Positions 32,821 through 41,731 of a DNA stretch of 62,851 bases are shown here, piece by piece (within the stretch, counting starts at the first letter, position 1; each line of letters opens with the position of its first letter). The position numbers and the translations under genes were made by a program. The notes under the pieces were generated by a model. It was given only the letters and a program-made list of their open reading frames with translations. It was not told the DNA's origin and searched no databases. The stretch comes from Xanthobacteraceae bacterium (lineage in GTDB: Bacteria > Pseudomonadota > Alphaproteobacteria > Rhizobiales > Xanthobacteraceae), in assembly GCA_019746355.1 (NCBI GenBank), contig JAIESC010000063.1, positions 1 to 62,851 of the forward strand, in the 5' to 3' direction.

Positions 32821-32884
32821 ACTGCTTGGCATTTTGCCCGCTGCCATGGCGTAACGCTCTAGCAGTCCATTATCAGAGGTTGTC

Positions 32885-33787
32885 ATGCCCGATCGGCTCG
32901 AAGTCGGCATCGTATCGCGAACGTTCTTCAACATGCCTTACTGGATTGCCATCCAGAAAGGTTTTTTCAGCGAAGAAGGTCTGGAAGCCGTCACTGAGAT
33001 GTATGGAAATGCGTCTCAAGTGCCTCCCTTGCTCAGCGGCGCGTTGAAGGTCGTCTTCGGCACTCCCGAGTCAACCGTTCAAAACGCCGCCGACGGCGGA
33101 CCGCTTCGGATCATCGCGGGCAACACCGGAAAGCTGACCCACGCACTGATCGCCAGGCCGAACTTCTCGCGCATCGAGGAGTTGAAGGGCGGAACCATTG
33201 GCATCCTAAACATGACGGAAGGCACGTTCTTCCAGATCAAGGAAATGCTCGCAGCGCACGGTCTTCGTTACCCCCAAGACTACAAAGTGAAGGAAACCGG
33301 AGGTGTACCCCCGCGGCACAAAGCCTTGCTAGAAGGCTCGATCGACGCCGGTTTGCAGTCTATTCCGTGGAACTATGTTGCCGAAGATGCCGGCTTGAAA
33401 AAGCTTGGCGACATCATCGACTACGTGCCGGATTGGCAGTTCGTTTCGATTAACGCCAACCGTGAATGGGCGACCGTCAACCGCCCAATCGTGGTGCGGT
33501 TCTTGCGCGCAATTATCCGCGCGACCGCTTGGTTCTATGCCAACAGAGGTGAGGCGGCCCGGATCGCTGAAATCGAGTTGCCAACCCCGATCCATCATGC
33601 AGAGCAGGCCTGGGACCACTATACGCGGTCTAATGCTTTGACCAAGGACGTTTCCGTCAATGCTGCAGGCCTGCAAAAGGTGATTGATACTCTGCTCGAG
33701 GCAAGACTTCTGAATACGACTGCTCCTCGCGAACTTGGCGCCTATGTCTCGGAGGAGTTTCTGCAAGAGGCCAGACGCACCGCTTAA
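32885..33787 (+). CDS. NMT1/THI5-like ABC substrate-binding protein
   Basis: 300 residues from MPDRLEVGIVSRTFFNMPYW. Family pattern: IAIQKGFFSEEGLEAVTEMY, QVPPLLSGALKVVFGTPEST, LKGGTIGILNMTEGTFFQIK and FVSINANREWATVNRPIVVRF. No signal peptide is apparent. It is the first gene before the aromatic-acid block and reads towards it, but a 110-bp gap containing the CTTAG palindrome separates it from the Bug gene, so it may be a separate unit. Probably binds a small aromatic or heterocyclic compound; inference. Confidence 0.75.
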   Translation: MPDRLEVGIVSRTFFNMPYWIAIQKGFFSEEGLEAVTEMYGNASQVPPLLSGALKVVFGTPESTVQNAADGGPLRIIAGNTGKLTHALIARPNFSRIEELKGGTIGILNMTEGTFFQIKEMLAAHGLRYPQDYKVKETGGVPPRHKALLEGSIDAGLQSIPWNYVAEDAGLKKLGDIIDYVPDWQFVSINANREWATVNRPIVVRFLRAIIRATAWFYANRGEAARIAEIELPTPIHHAEQAWDHYTRSNALTKDVSVNAAGLQKVIDTLLEARLLNTTAPRELGAYVSEEFLQEARRTA

Positions 33788-33848
33788 GTTGGTAGTTGCC
33801 GCCGTAACCATAAGTGCGGCCAAATTACTTCGGTATTGAAGTGTTTAT

Positions 33849-33864
33849 GCTTAGTGTACTAAGC
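33849..33864. promoter_or_regulatory. MarR-type operator, copy 1
   Basis: GCTTAGT-GT-ACTAAGC, 7-bp arms, 35 bp before the first Bug start. Shares the core CTTAG-N4-CTAAG with the sites at 37199 and 41734. Confidence 0.7.
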
Positions 33865-33896
33865 TTACGAAAAGATGCCGGACAGGGAGGAAGCTG

Positions 33897-34877
33897 ATGC
33901 GTGGGAGTTGGTTCGCGCGGGTGGCGGTTGCCGCTCTTGCGATGAGCGTTGTCGGAGTGCTGCCGGGGAACGCCCAAGGCGGCTATCCCAGCCAACCCGT
34001 TCGCTTTCTGGTGCCGTATGCCGCAGGCGGATTGCCCGACACGGTCGCTCGAATCGTGGCGCAGCGACTGACGGAGCGGCTCGGTCAGTCCGTGGTCGTG
34101 GAAAACCGCTCCGGCGCAAATGGTGGAGTCGCCGCGGCCGCGCTCGCATCGGCGCCTGCGGACGGCTACACGTTTCTGGTGACTGATGGTTCGATGCTGT
34201 CAGTGAACCCGCTTTTATTCAAGTCAGTGACGTACGACGCCAAAAAGGACTTCGAACCGGTTGCGCTGCTCGCCCGCGCGCCGTTGTTCCTCGCGGCGCA
34301 TCCGAGCCTTCCGGCGAAGTCACTCAAGGAGTTCGTCGACTACGTGAAGGCAAATCCCAACCAGGTCGACTACGGTTCCTCGGGTGTCGGCAGCACGCAC
34401 CATCTGACGATGGAAGCGATGAAGGCCGCTCTTAAACTGGAGATGACGCACGTGCCGTATCGCGGGACAGGGCAATCCGTCCCTGCATTGCTCGGCGGCC
34501 ATGTGAAGGTGTTGTTCTCGGCATATCCGTCCCTCGCGGGCGCTACGCAAGACAACAAAGTTACGCTGCTAGCGACCAACGGTGCCCAGCGCTCGCCTCA
34601 GGCGCCAAACGTGCCGCCAATCGCCGACATGATCCCGGGCTTCGATTTCTCCGTCATGGTTGGAATCCTGGCGAGAGCCGGAACGCCCTCGACCGTTGTG
34701 GAAAGGATCGCCACTGAAGCCGTTGCAATCGTGAAGATGCCTGAGGTCGCCAAACAGTATGCCGCGGCCGGTATCGAACAGTCCTCGGCAGGATCCACGG
34801 AGTTCAAGCGAGAACTCGCGAGCGAGATGGAGCGCGTGGCCAAGGTGGTCCGGGACGCGCAGATCAAGGTCGAATAA
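33897..34877 (+). CDS. Bug/TctC-family binding protein 1 of the aromatic cluster
   Basis: 326 residues. Signal peptide (FARVAVAALAMSVVGVLPGN-AQ). Typical Bug marks: GYPSQPVRFLVPYAAGGLPD, VVENRSGANGGVAAAAL, QVDYGSSGVGSTHHLTMEAM and VPYRGTGQSVPALLGGHV. A palindromic operator lies just upstream, and a second Bug gene follows 13 bp downstream, so both are probably induced by the cluster's substrate. Bug proteins of this type capture aromatic or organic acids in the periplasm. Confidence 0.92.
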   Translation: MRGSWFARVAVAALAMSVVGVLPGNAQGGYPSQPVRFLVPYAAGGLPDTVARIVAQRLTERLGQSVVVENRSGANGGVAAAALASAPADGYTFLVTDGSMLSVNPLLFKSVTYDAKKDFEPVALLARAPLFLAAHPSLPAKSLKEFVDYVKANPNQVDYGSSGVGSTHHLTMEAMKAALKLEMTHVPYRGTGQSVPALLGGHVKVLFSAYPSLAGATQDNKVTLLATNGAQRSPQAPNVPPIADMIPGFDFSVMVGILARAGTPSTVVERIATEAVAIVKMPEVAKQYAAAGIEQSSAGSTEFKRELASEMERVAKVVRDAQIKVE

Positions 34878-34890
34878 CGGTCATTAGAAC

Positions 34891-35907
34891 ATGAAGCGAA
34901 GAGTCCTTACTCGCGCCCCGTTCGCACACCGCCTCGTTCAAGGTGTCGGAGCGGCTCTTGTAGCGGTGCTCGCAGCCTGTCCGCTCGCCGGCGAATCTGC
35001 TGCGCAGGCCTATCCGGCGAAGCCGATCAAGATCATCGTGCCGTTCACGCCTGGTGGAGGAAACGACGTTCTTGCCCGTTTGATTGCGCAAAAGCTCACC
35101 GACAGCTGGGGGCAGCCAGTCATCGTCGAGAATAAGACCGGTGCGGCCGGCAACATCGGTGCCGACGCGGCGGCGAAATCTCCGGCCGACGGTTACACGC
35201 TGCTCGTGGCAGCCAACAACATCTTGTCCATCAATCCGTCGATAAACGATGGCACGCCGTTCGATCCGGTGAAGGACTTCGCACCGATCACTCTCATTGG
35301 GGCGATCCCGGTGCTTCTCGCAACCACACCGACGCTGGAAGCCAAGTCAGTCAAGGAGCTGATTGCATTAGGGAAGGCGAAGCCTGGTGCTCTGTCTTAC
35401 GGCTCGGCGGGGCTCGGTTCCCCGCAGCACTTGTCCGCCGAGCTCTTCGCCTCAATGGCGTCCATCAAGATGCAGCACGTGCCCTATCGCGGGGCTACGC
35501 CGTTAGTCACCGATCTATTGTCTGGTCAAATACAACTCGCGTTCGGAGCCATCAATTCGATGATTGAACTCGTCCGGACCGGCAAACTGCGCGCCCTCGG
35601 TGTGGCCACCAGCAAGCGGCTATCGTATTTGCCTGACGTCCCCGCGATCGGCGAAGAGCTGCATGGTTATGAGACCGACATATGGATCGCGCTGGTCGCT
35701 CCAGCGGGGACGCCGAGCGCCGTCGTGAGCAAGATCAATGGCGAAGTGAAAAAGATTCTCGCGATGCCGGATGTACGGGAGCGCCTGTCGGCACAGGCGA
35801 TCGAACCCAAGACGAGCGCGCCCGAAGAGCTGGCAGGATTGATCAAGTCCGATTTGAGCCGATGGGCTCAAGTCATAAAGGCGACCGGTTCCGGGAGCGG
35901 CCGGTAG
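34891..35907 (+). CDS. Bug/TctC-family binding protein 2 of the aromatic cluster
   Basis: 338 residues with a signal peptide (GAALVAVLAACPLAGESAAQ). Marks: AYPAKPIKIIVPFTPGGGND, VIVENKTGAAGNIGADAAAK, LSYGSAGLGSPQHLSAELFA and HVPYRGATPLVTDLLSGQIQ. Diverged from its upstream neighbour, so not a recent duplicate. It lies in the same unit, 16 bp before the broken monooxygenase gene. No membrane partner of the TTT system is encoded here; it probably uses a shared TctAB elsewhere. Confidence 0.92.
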   Translation: MKRRVLTRAPFAHRLVQGVGAALVAVLAACPLAGESAAQAYPAKPIKIIVPFTPGGGNDVLARLIAQKLTDSWGQPVIVENKTGAAGNIGADAAAKSPADGYTLLVAANNILSINPSINDGTPFDPVKDFAPITLIGAIPVLLATTPTLEAKSVKELIALGKAKPGALSYGSAGLGSPQHLSAELFASMASIKMQHVPYRGATPLVTDLLSGQIQLAFGAINSMIELVRTGKLRALGVATSKRLSYLPDVPAIGEELHGYETDIWIALVAPAGTPSAVVSKINGEVKKILAMPDVRERLSAQAIEPKTSAPEELAGLIKSDLSRWAQVIKATGSGSGR

Positions 35908-35923
35908 AGGTTTGAGATAGGCC

Positions 35924-37107
35924 ATGGCGCGAGCGAACGAGGTACCCGCCAAGGCTGACCTTATTGAAAAGGCGAGGGGCCTCGTGCCGCTCCTTCGCGA
36001 GCATGCTCGTGAGACCGAGCGTAATCGTATCGTAAGAGCGGAGACGCATCGCTCCTTTCAGGAACTGGGCTTCTACAAGGTTTTTCAGCCCAAGCGGTAC
36101 GGCGGCTACGAAATGCCCATCAGCATGTTGGTGGAGATTGGCGCGGAACTCGGGAGAGGCTGCGGCTCAAGCGCCTGGATCTTCACCAACCTTGCCACGC
36201 AAAGCTGGATCATTGGCATGCATGATCCGGCGGCGCAGGACGAAGTCTGGGGGGAAGCCCCGGCGCGCTGTGTGCGTCCTCTTTTCCCACCCAAGGAGGG
36301 AGCGGCCGGTACGTCGACGGAGGAATCCTTCTCAATGGCATCTGGAGCTTCGCAAGCGGGATCCACTTCGTCGATTGGGAAAACCTCCAGGTCTTCATTC
36401 CGAAGGAGGGAGGACCTCCGGACCATCGGTTTGTTCTGGTGCCAAAACGCGATTTCGAAATCCACGACGATTGGTTCGTATCTGGTCTTTCCGGCACGGG
36501 AAGCAAATCGATCATCCTCAAGGATGTATTCGTGCCGAGCCACCGCGTGCTGAACACCCAGCTGATCTATGGCGGGCCCTCGCCGGGCAGCGCGGCAAAT
36601 TCCGGCCCCCTCTACAAAGTTCCGCCACTCTCAGTAGGGACCAAGGTGTTCTCGGGTGTCGCACTGGGCCTCGCGCGCGGCGCTCTGGACCTCATTACCG
36701 ATGAGATGACCAGTCGGCTGTCTGTTGGCCGCGTGAAGATGAGCGAGCTTCCTACGGTGCAAGTCCGGGTTGCCGAGGCTTCCGCGGAGATCGATGCTGC
36801 CGAAGCGCTGCTTTTGAAAGACTGCGACGATGCGATGCGCATGGGAGCCAACTCGGAAAAGCCGCCCATCCAGACTCGCGCGCGCTGGCGCCTAAACAAC
36901 GCCTTTGCCGGCCAACTTTGCTTGAGGGCCATCGAGCGCCTGCACCCGCTTATCGGCGCGCGCGGCCTACGGAACGACAATCTGTTCCTCCTGGCATGGC
37001 GCGACATTCACGCTGCTGTTTCACAGATCACGATGACCTGGGACATACAGGCTATCAATGCCGGCCGAGTTCAATTCGGGCTGCCCGCGCAAGACCCGCG
37101 ATTGTAA
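35924..37107 (+). pseudogene. Frameshifted acyl-CoA-dehydrogenase-fold flavin monooxygenase
   Basis: The N-terminal frame (FQELGFYKVFQPKRYGGYEM, then GRGCGSSAWIFTNLATQSWI) is typical of two-component flavin-dependent hydroxylases of the HpaB/HsaA/acyl-CoA dehydrogenase type 2 kind. After FPPKEG at about 36295 the sense moves to another frame: GRYVDGGILLNGIWSFASGI, VFIPKEGGPPDHRFVLVPK, then to the stop at 37107 (QFGLPAQDPRL). One base gained or lost in the run CCCAAGGAGGGAGCGG explains it. With the shift repaired the protein is about 394 residues, the normal length. It would hydroxylate an aromatic substrate with reduced flavin from a partner reductase. Confidence 0.85.
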
Positions 37108-37197
37108 TCGGGTGTTGTCGGCTGCTTCGGCGGTGCCGGGGGAGCGCGTCTACTGCGGCGGGAACCCTCTAGACGAGCGGTTGACCGACTATTATAT

Positions 37198-37213
37198 ACT
37201 TAGCATCCTAAGT
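37198..37213. promoter_or_regulatory. MarR-type operator, copy 2
   Basis: ACTTAG-CATC-CTAAGT, 45 bp before the Rieske oxygenase start. It follows directly on an AT-rich stretch (ATTATATACT, 37191-37200) that may be the -10 region, so binding would block transcription. Confidence 0.75.
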
Positions 37214-37257
37214 TTCTGCTTGGGAGCGGAACCTACGAGACCATTCAGGAGCGAATT

Positions 37258-38598
37258 ATGCTGACAGCCGCGGAAAACGAACTTCTGTGCCGGGTTGAGG
37301 GCGACGCCGCGATGGGACGCTTGATGCGAAGGCATTGGATCCCAGCGGTCCTCTCGGAGCAGGTTGCCGAACCGGATGGTGCGCCGGTGAGAGCCCAGCT
37401 CCTCGGGGAAAAGCTTGTCGTGTTCCGCGATTCGAATGGCAAGCTGGGCGCGCTTGCGGAAGCCTGCCCGCACAGGAAGGCTTCCCTGTTCTTCGCGCGC
37501 AACGAAGAGTGCGGGTTGCGCTGCCTCTATCACGGCTGGAAGTTCGACGTCGAAGGCAACGTGATCGACATGCCGTCAGAGCCAAAGGAAAGCAAATTCA
37601 CCGAGCGCGTAAAACACACCGCGTATCCGGTGCGCGAGGCGGGTGGATTCGTATGGGTCTATCTCGGGCCGGCCGAAGAAATCCCCGAGCTTGAGGCTCC
37701 GCCCTGGGCGCCGACTGCTGATGTGCGAGTGGCGATCGCGAGGATCGAGTTGCCGTGCAACTGGGCCCAAATCATGGAAGGGCAGATCGACTCCGCGCAT
37801 TCATCGACGCTTCACTCGTCAGATATGAGGCCAGCACGAGGAGAGGCTACGGCGAAGGGAGACCACTGGGTTCGCCCTTCGACCGACAAGAACCCGCGCA
37901 TCCAGGTCCAATTGACAAATTACGGCATGCGGTACGCGGCGATCCGACGACCGATTGTGAACGCCAACACGCACGACTACGTTCGTATCACGACGTATGT
38001 CGCACCGTTCACTGCGCTCATTCCGCCAAACAGCACGTATAATGTTGCGAGCGTTATCGTCCCCAGGAGCGACGGCAGCAGCTATTTTAATTTCATTGCA
38101 TGGTCGGGCGCCGACAAGGCGGGCATCGATACATTTGCCTGGAGGAAGTTCTGCTATCTAAGCGTTGGCGAGGACGTCGATGAAGAGTTTCGTCAAATGA
38201 AGCGCCACGCGGGCAACAATTATCTTCAGGACAGGATTGCGATGAAGGGAGGAGATTCCTTCACAGGCATATTAGGGATACCCAACCAGGATATCGCGAT
38301 GTGGGAGTCCATGGGAGGAATTGCCGATCGCACGCAGGAGAGACTCGGAGCCAGCGATATCGCCATCGTTCAGTTTCGTCGGATCATGCTAAATGCACTG
38401 AAGTCGTTTACGGAGTCAGGATCGGTGATCGGGCAGATCGAGCCGCGTATTCCGCAGGCCAAGCTCTGTTCTTATCAGGGAGTGGTGGAGAAGACCGTTC
38501 CCTGGCGGACCCTGGGCGCCTCGGATGAAGAAGTCGTCGTCCTACAAGGTCTGGAGGAGGACGATACCGAAAAAGAGATGGCGGGCGCCGCCGCTTAG
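37258..38598 (+). CDS. Rieske aromatic-ring oxygenase, phthalate 4,5-dioxygenase type
   Basis: 446 residues. N-terminal Rieske domain with ligands in EACPHRKASLFFA (C-x-H) and GLRCLYHGWKFD (C-x2-H), about residues 70-95. The C-terminal catalytic domain has a mononuclear-iron type motif (GQIDSAHSSTLHSSDM). The start (CRVEGDAAMGRLMRRHWIPA) and length match the phthalate dioxygenase oxygenase subunit family (about 440 residues, alpha-only). It should use electrons from the reductase encoded at 40741-41712. It has its own promoter region with an operator. The exact substrate (phthalate or another aromatic acid) is not shown by the sequence. Confidence 0.88.
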   Translation: MLTAAENELLCRVEGDAAMGRLMRRHWIPAVLSEQVAEPDGAPVRAQLLGEKLVVFRDSNGKLGALAEACPHRKASLFFARNEECGLRCLYHGWKFDVEGNVIDMPSEPKESKFTERVKHTAYPVREAGGFVWVYLGPAEEIPELEAPPWAPTADVRVAIARIELPCNWAQIMEGQIDSAHSSTLHSSDMRPARGEATAKGDHWVRPSTDKNPRIQVQLTNYGMRYAAIRRPIVNANTHDYVRITTYVAPFTALIPPNSTYNVASVIVPRSDGSSYFNFIAWSGADKAGIDTFAWRKFCYLSVGEDVDEEFRQMKRHAGNNYLQDRIAMKGGDSFTGILGIPNQDIAMWESMGGIADRTQERLGASDIAIVQFRRIMLNALKSFTESGSVIGQIEPRIPQAKLCSYQGVVEKTVPWRTLGASDEEVVVLQGLEEDDTEKEMAGAAA

Positions 38599-38680
38599 GC
38601 CATTCAGTCATTCCATGCGGTCCTGCACCTACTTCAACATGCAAGGCGTCAGGACTTAGGCTCTGCGGGATCGAACAACG

Positions 38681-38872
38681 ATGCCTCTCATTCGAATTGA
38701 AGCCGTGCGAAGCGAGCGCGCTGGCCTGTATCACGTCGAGATTTACTATCCGGCGGATGCGGAGCAGCCGTTTGTAACCACGGAGGCGCGCTACAAGACG
38801 GCCGCAGCAGCAGAAAACGACACGATCGCGATCATTGCTGCGTCCGCCAATAGCCCAAGACCATCCGATTGA
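38681..38872 (+). CDS. Small conserved-looking protein, unknown
   Basis: 63 residues: MPLIRIEAVRSERAGLYHVE, IYYPADAEQPFVTTEARYK and a helical Ala/Asn-rich end. Reads as a compact beta-beta-alpha protein. It sits between the Rieske oxygenase and the isochorismatase-like gene on the same strand (82 and 26 bp gaps), so it is probably cotranscribed. No family recognised. Confidence 0.5.
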   Translation: MPLIRIEAVRSERAGLYHVEIYYPADAEQPFVTTEARYKTAAAAENDTIAIIAASANSPRPSD

Positions 38873-38898
38873 TGGCCAGTTGAGGAGGGGACAGCGTC

Positions 38899-39525
38899 AT
38901 GAGCTATGATCGTCTCACTTCTTACAACGCTGTGCTTTTGCTGGTCGATCATCAAACCGGGCTTTCCAGCAGCGTGCAGGACCAAAGCGCTCCAGAATAC
39001 ATGACGGCTCTGATCGCGCTCGCAAAGTTGGCAAAAATCTTCAAGTTGCCGACGTTTATCACTACCAACGTCGCGGATGGCGCAAACGGTCCTGTTCTGC
39101 CGACGCTTACCGCAACGCTACCCGATGCGATCATCATCGATCGCCCGGGTCAAATTAACGCGTGGGACAACACGGATTTCGTCGAGGCAGTGAGGATGAC
39201 CGGCCGTCACAAGCTGCTTGTCGCGGGCGGGTCCACGGAAGTCGGCGTCGCATTTCTGGGCCTCTCGGCGATCAATGACGGTTACGATATTTATGCGGTG
39301 ATTGATGCGTCCGGCACTTGGAACAAGCATGCGCAGGAGGTCGCGATTGCCCGTATGGTACAAGCGGGCATCAAGCCGATCACCTGGGTCGCCGCCGGAG
39401 CCGAACTGCAGCGAGACTGGCGCAACGGTACCGCCGAGCAACTCGGTCAGATCATGGGCGAGCATCTGCCCGTCAGGAATCTCTCCGGCGGCTTCAGGGC
39501 TGCGAAGCCGGATCAGGCGGCATAG
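38899..39525 (+). CDS. Isochorismatase-superfamily (YcaC-like) protein lacking the usual cysteine
   Basis: 208 residues with GAGGAGGGGAC before the start. AVLLLVDHQTGLSSSV holds the first catalytic Asp region, ALAKLAKIFKLPTFITTNVA and IIDRPGQINAWDN follow. In the YcaC-like pattern the nucleophile stands in T-E/D-V-C-V-A-F; here it reads GGSTEVGVAFLGLSAINDGY, so Cys is replaced by Gly. The rest of the domain (DIYAVIDASGTWNKHAQEVA) is intact. Either a non-hydrolytic homologue or an enzyme disabled by a point change. It is the last gene of the plus-strand catabolic unit; ordinary family members hydrolyse amides or nitriles. Confidence 0.8.
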   Translation: MSYDRLTSYNAVLLLVDHQTGLSSSVQDQSAPEYMTALIALAKLAKIFKLPTFITTNVADGANGPVLPTLTATLPDAIIIDRPGQINAWDNTDFVEAVRMTGRHKLLVAGGSTEVGVAFLGLSAINDGYDIYAVIDASGTWNKHAQEVAIARMVQAGIKPITWVAAGAELQRDWRNGTAEQLGQIMGEHLPVRNLSGGFRAAKPDQAA

Positions 39526-39551
39526 CGGGTGGAGAGTTCAGCGGGTCAATG

Positions 39552-40727
39552 CTAAATCTGATGTGTCAGTTGGACAGTTTCAGCCCGCTCGGCTGACTGC
39601 AGGATCGCCAGGCAAATCTCCAACGTGGCCAGGCCCCATTCGCCGGAATGCAGTGGCGAAGCGTGTTCATGGATGCACCGATATAGCTCGTCGATGACTT
39701 CCGCTCGCGGCACCGCCGGTCGTGTCAGCGGTTCGACGCGGCGTTCCTCATCAGCGTAGATTGTGATTCCGCGAGGGGCAGGGCGAAGGTCGGCGCCGTC
39801 GCAGCTCACCACAATGAATCCGAAGTGGTTATGCTCAACCGCAGCGCGGGATTGGAAAGCGTCAGTGCCGGCTGGCCCATAGGCACGGCGGTTCTTTAGC
39901 GCAATTTCCTGCTCTGTCGTACCTGCCGTACGCAGCACTGTGCGCGCCGTGCCGTATGAACTTGGATCGCGCATCTGGCCGAGTTCACCGACCCATTCAT
40001 TGAGCTCGTCGGTGTCAAACCGGCCGTAGCCGCTGTAAGTCAAGGACGCGAACGCGCCGCCCTCGAAAAGGATTTGTGCGTTATAGGCGCCTTCAGTCGG
40101 GCGGTTCGCGTCCCAGTTTCCCGTGTGGGCGCGGACGGAAACGGCAGGCCGGCCGACGAGCAATCTCACGACATCCACCTGGTGCGCTGCCTGGCTGAAA
40201 ACAACGCCGCCGCCGACACGCGTGTCGAGCTCCTCAGGGCGTCTCGGCCGGTACAGGAAGTCGGTGAAGTTGACTGCATTGACCATCCTGACGGCACCGA
40301 ATTGACCGTCTTGAATAAGCTCTCGTGTGCGCAGGTAAGGGGCGTCGTAACTATGGCTATGGCCGACCAGCAGGTGGGTACCGGCCCGCTTGCACGCGGC
40401 GATCATCCGCCGACAATCGTCGAGCGTCAGCGCCATGGGCTTTTCGACCAGCACATGTTTGCCGTGTGCGGCGGCAAGCTCCACATGATTGGCGTGATGC
40501 TCGTGGGGTGAAGCGATATAGACGGCTTGCACCGACGGGTCAGCGCAAAGCTCGGCGGCTTGGTCATAGGTCCTCGCAGAAAAATCGCGAGCAAAGCGCT
40601 CTCGCGCGTCGGCGCGGGGGTCGGTGGCCGCGACCAGCTTTACGAGCGGGTGAAGGGTCAACGTCGGCAGCATGAGCGTGAACGCTCGCCCGAGGCCCAC
40701 TATCCCCAATCGCAGAGGCTCGGGCAT
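39552..40727 (-). CDS. Gfo/Idh/MocA oxidoreductase, phthalate cis-dihydrodiol dehydrogenase-like
   Basis: 391 residues. N-terminal NAD(P)-binding fold (RLGIVGLGRAFTLMLP), AVYIASPHEHHANHVELA and the catalytic-lysine motif HVLVEKPMALTLDDC, then a C-terminal alpha/beta domain (VGGGVVFSQAAHQVDVVRLL). The 4,5-cis-dihydrodiol dehydrogenases of phthalate pathways belong to this family and have this length, and the neighbours are a phthalate-type oxygenase and its reductase, so the likely reaction is oxidation of the cis-dihydrodiol to the catechol-type acid. It begins 13 bp after the reductase gene ends. Confidence 0.8.
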   Translation of the reverse strand: MPEPLRLGIVGLGRAFTLMLPTLTLHPLVKLVAATDPRADARERFARDFSARTYDQAAELCADPSVQAVYIASPHEHHANHVELAAAHGKHVLVEKPMALTLDDCRRMIAACKRAGTHLLVGHSHSYDAPYLRTRELIQDGQFGAVRMVNAVNFTDFLYRPRRPEELDTRVGGGVVFSQAAHQVDVVRLLVGRPAVSVRAHTGNWDANRPTEGAYNAQILFEGGAFASLTYSGYGRFDTDELNEWVGELGQMRDPSSYGTARTVLRTAGTTEQEIALKNRRAYGPAGTDAFQSRAAVEHNHFGFIVVSCDGADLRPAPRGITIYADEERRVEPLTRPAVPRAEVIDELYRCIHEHASPLHSGEWGLATLEICLAILQSAERAETVQLTHQI

Positions 40728-40740
40728 GTCGCCAGCTTTC

Positions 40741-41712
40741 TCAGATATCGAGGGTCAATTCGGGTGTTTTCGAACGGGACACGCAGATCATGATTTCGCG
40801 TTGCCGTTCCTTGTCCGACAGAACCAGATCGCGATGTTCGGGCTCCCCCCCAATCCACCGGGTCCGGCACGTTCCGCACGTTCCGCTCTCGCAAGAACTC
40901 GCCAGCGTGTGCCCGTGCTTGCGCAGCGTATCCAGGATCGAAACGCCGGCAGGCACTTCATAGGTCTGTCCACTCTTTGCGAGTTTGACGGTGAAAGAAA
41001 CATCCTCCGGATGACTGGCGACGGCGCCCACAAAATCTTCGAAATGGACTGCTGAATGGGGCCAGTGGCCAGTCATGTCGCGGACCGCATCCATAAGCCC
41101 TCGGGGGCCGCAGCAGTACAGATGGGCGCCGCGGTGCTCTTCCAGCACCGGCCAAAGGTCGTATGCCTCATCCAGTTGCCCATTGTCGTGATGCAGAACT
41201 ATCTTCTTGTCGAACTCAGGGCTCGAAAATTCGTCGCGAAAGGCCATCATGGCGGGTGTGCGGGTGAAGTAGTAGAGCCGAAAATTTAGCTTCTTCGAAC
41301 CGACAAGATGCAGGATCATCGATCGGATGGGTGTGATCCCGATCCCGCCTGCAATGAAGAGGTAGGAAGCGGGCTCTTTGGACGACATCCCAAAGTCGTT
41401 TGCCGGTGGTTCAGTGGGCACAGTGTCGCCTTCATTCACGGCTTGCGTGAAGCTCAACGAACCGCCGCGGCCCTCTTTTTCCTGCTTGATCGCGATGACG
41501 TAGCGGTCCCGTTCGCGACAGTCATTGCACAGGGAGTAGCGCCGTTTCTGGCCGCTCGGTGCGGTGACGGTGATGTGGGCGCCGGGCGTAAAAGCGGGCA
41601 AATTGGATCCCGATGGGTCTCGCAGCTCGAACAGGAAGATGTCGTCCGCGATTTGCGATTTTCGGGCCACCGAAAGCAGGAGATCTTGCGCTGCGACAGG
41701 CTCGGATGCCAT
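40741..41712 (-). CDS. Phthalate-dioxygenase-type reductase (FMN, NADH, plant-type 2Fe-2S)
   Basis: 323 residues. Order: flavin domain (about 1-105, AHITVTAPSGQKRRYSLCND), NADH domain (about 110-225, LFIAGGIGITPIRSMILHLV and LYCCGPRGLMDAV), and C-terminal ferredoxin domain (about 235-323) with cluster ligands in SSCESGTCGTCRTRW and ICVSRSKTPELTLDI. This FMN-NAD-2Fe2S order is that of phthalate dioxygenase reductase and vanillate O-demethylase VanB. It should pass electrons to the Rieske oxygenase. First gene of the minus-strand unit, with an operator 22 bp upstream of its start. Confidence 0.92.
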   Translation of the reverse strand: MASEPVAAQDLLLSVARKSQIADDIFLFELRDPSGSNLPAFTPGAHITVTAPSGQKRRYSLCNDCRERDRYVIAIKQEKEGRGGSLSFTQAVNEGDTVPTEPPANDFGMSSKEPASYLFIAGGIGITPIRSMILHLVGSKKLNFRLYYFTRTPAMMAFRDEFSSPEFDKKIVLHHDNGQLDEAYDLWPVLEEHRGAHLYCCGPRGLMDAVRDMTGHWPHSAVHFEDFVGAVASHPEDVSFTVKLAKSGQTYEVPAGVSILDTLRKHGHTLASSCESGTCGTCRTRWIGGEPEHRDLVLSDKERQREIMICVSRSKTPELTLDI

Positions 41713-41731
41713 GGGTTCAATCCTTTGGTGA

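Noticed and set aside
32371..32934. Minus-strand frame crossing the 29-bp inverted repeat
   Set aside because: It exists because the repeat is open in several frames; the opposite strand encodes the Gly/Tyr-rich protein.
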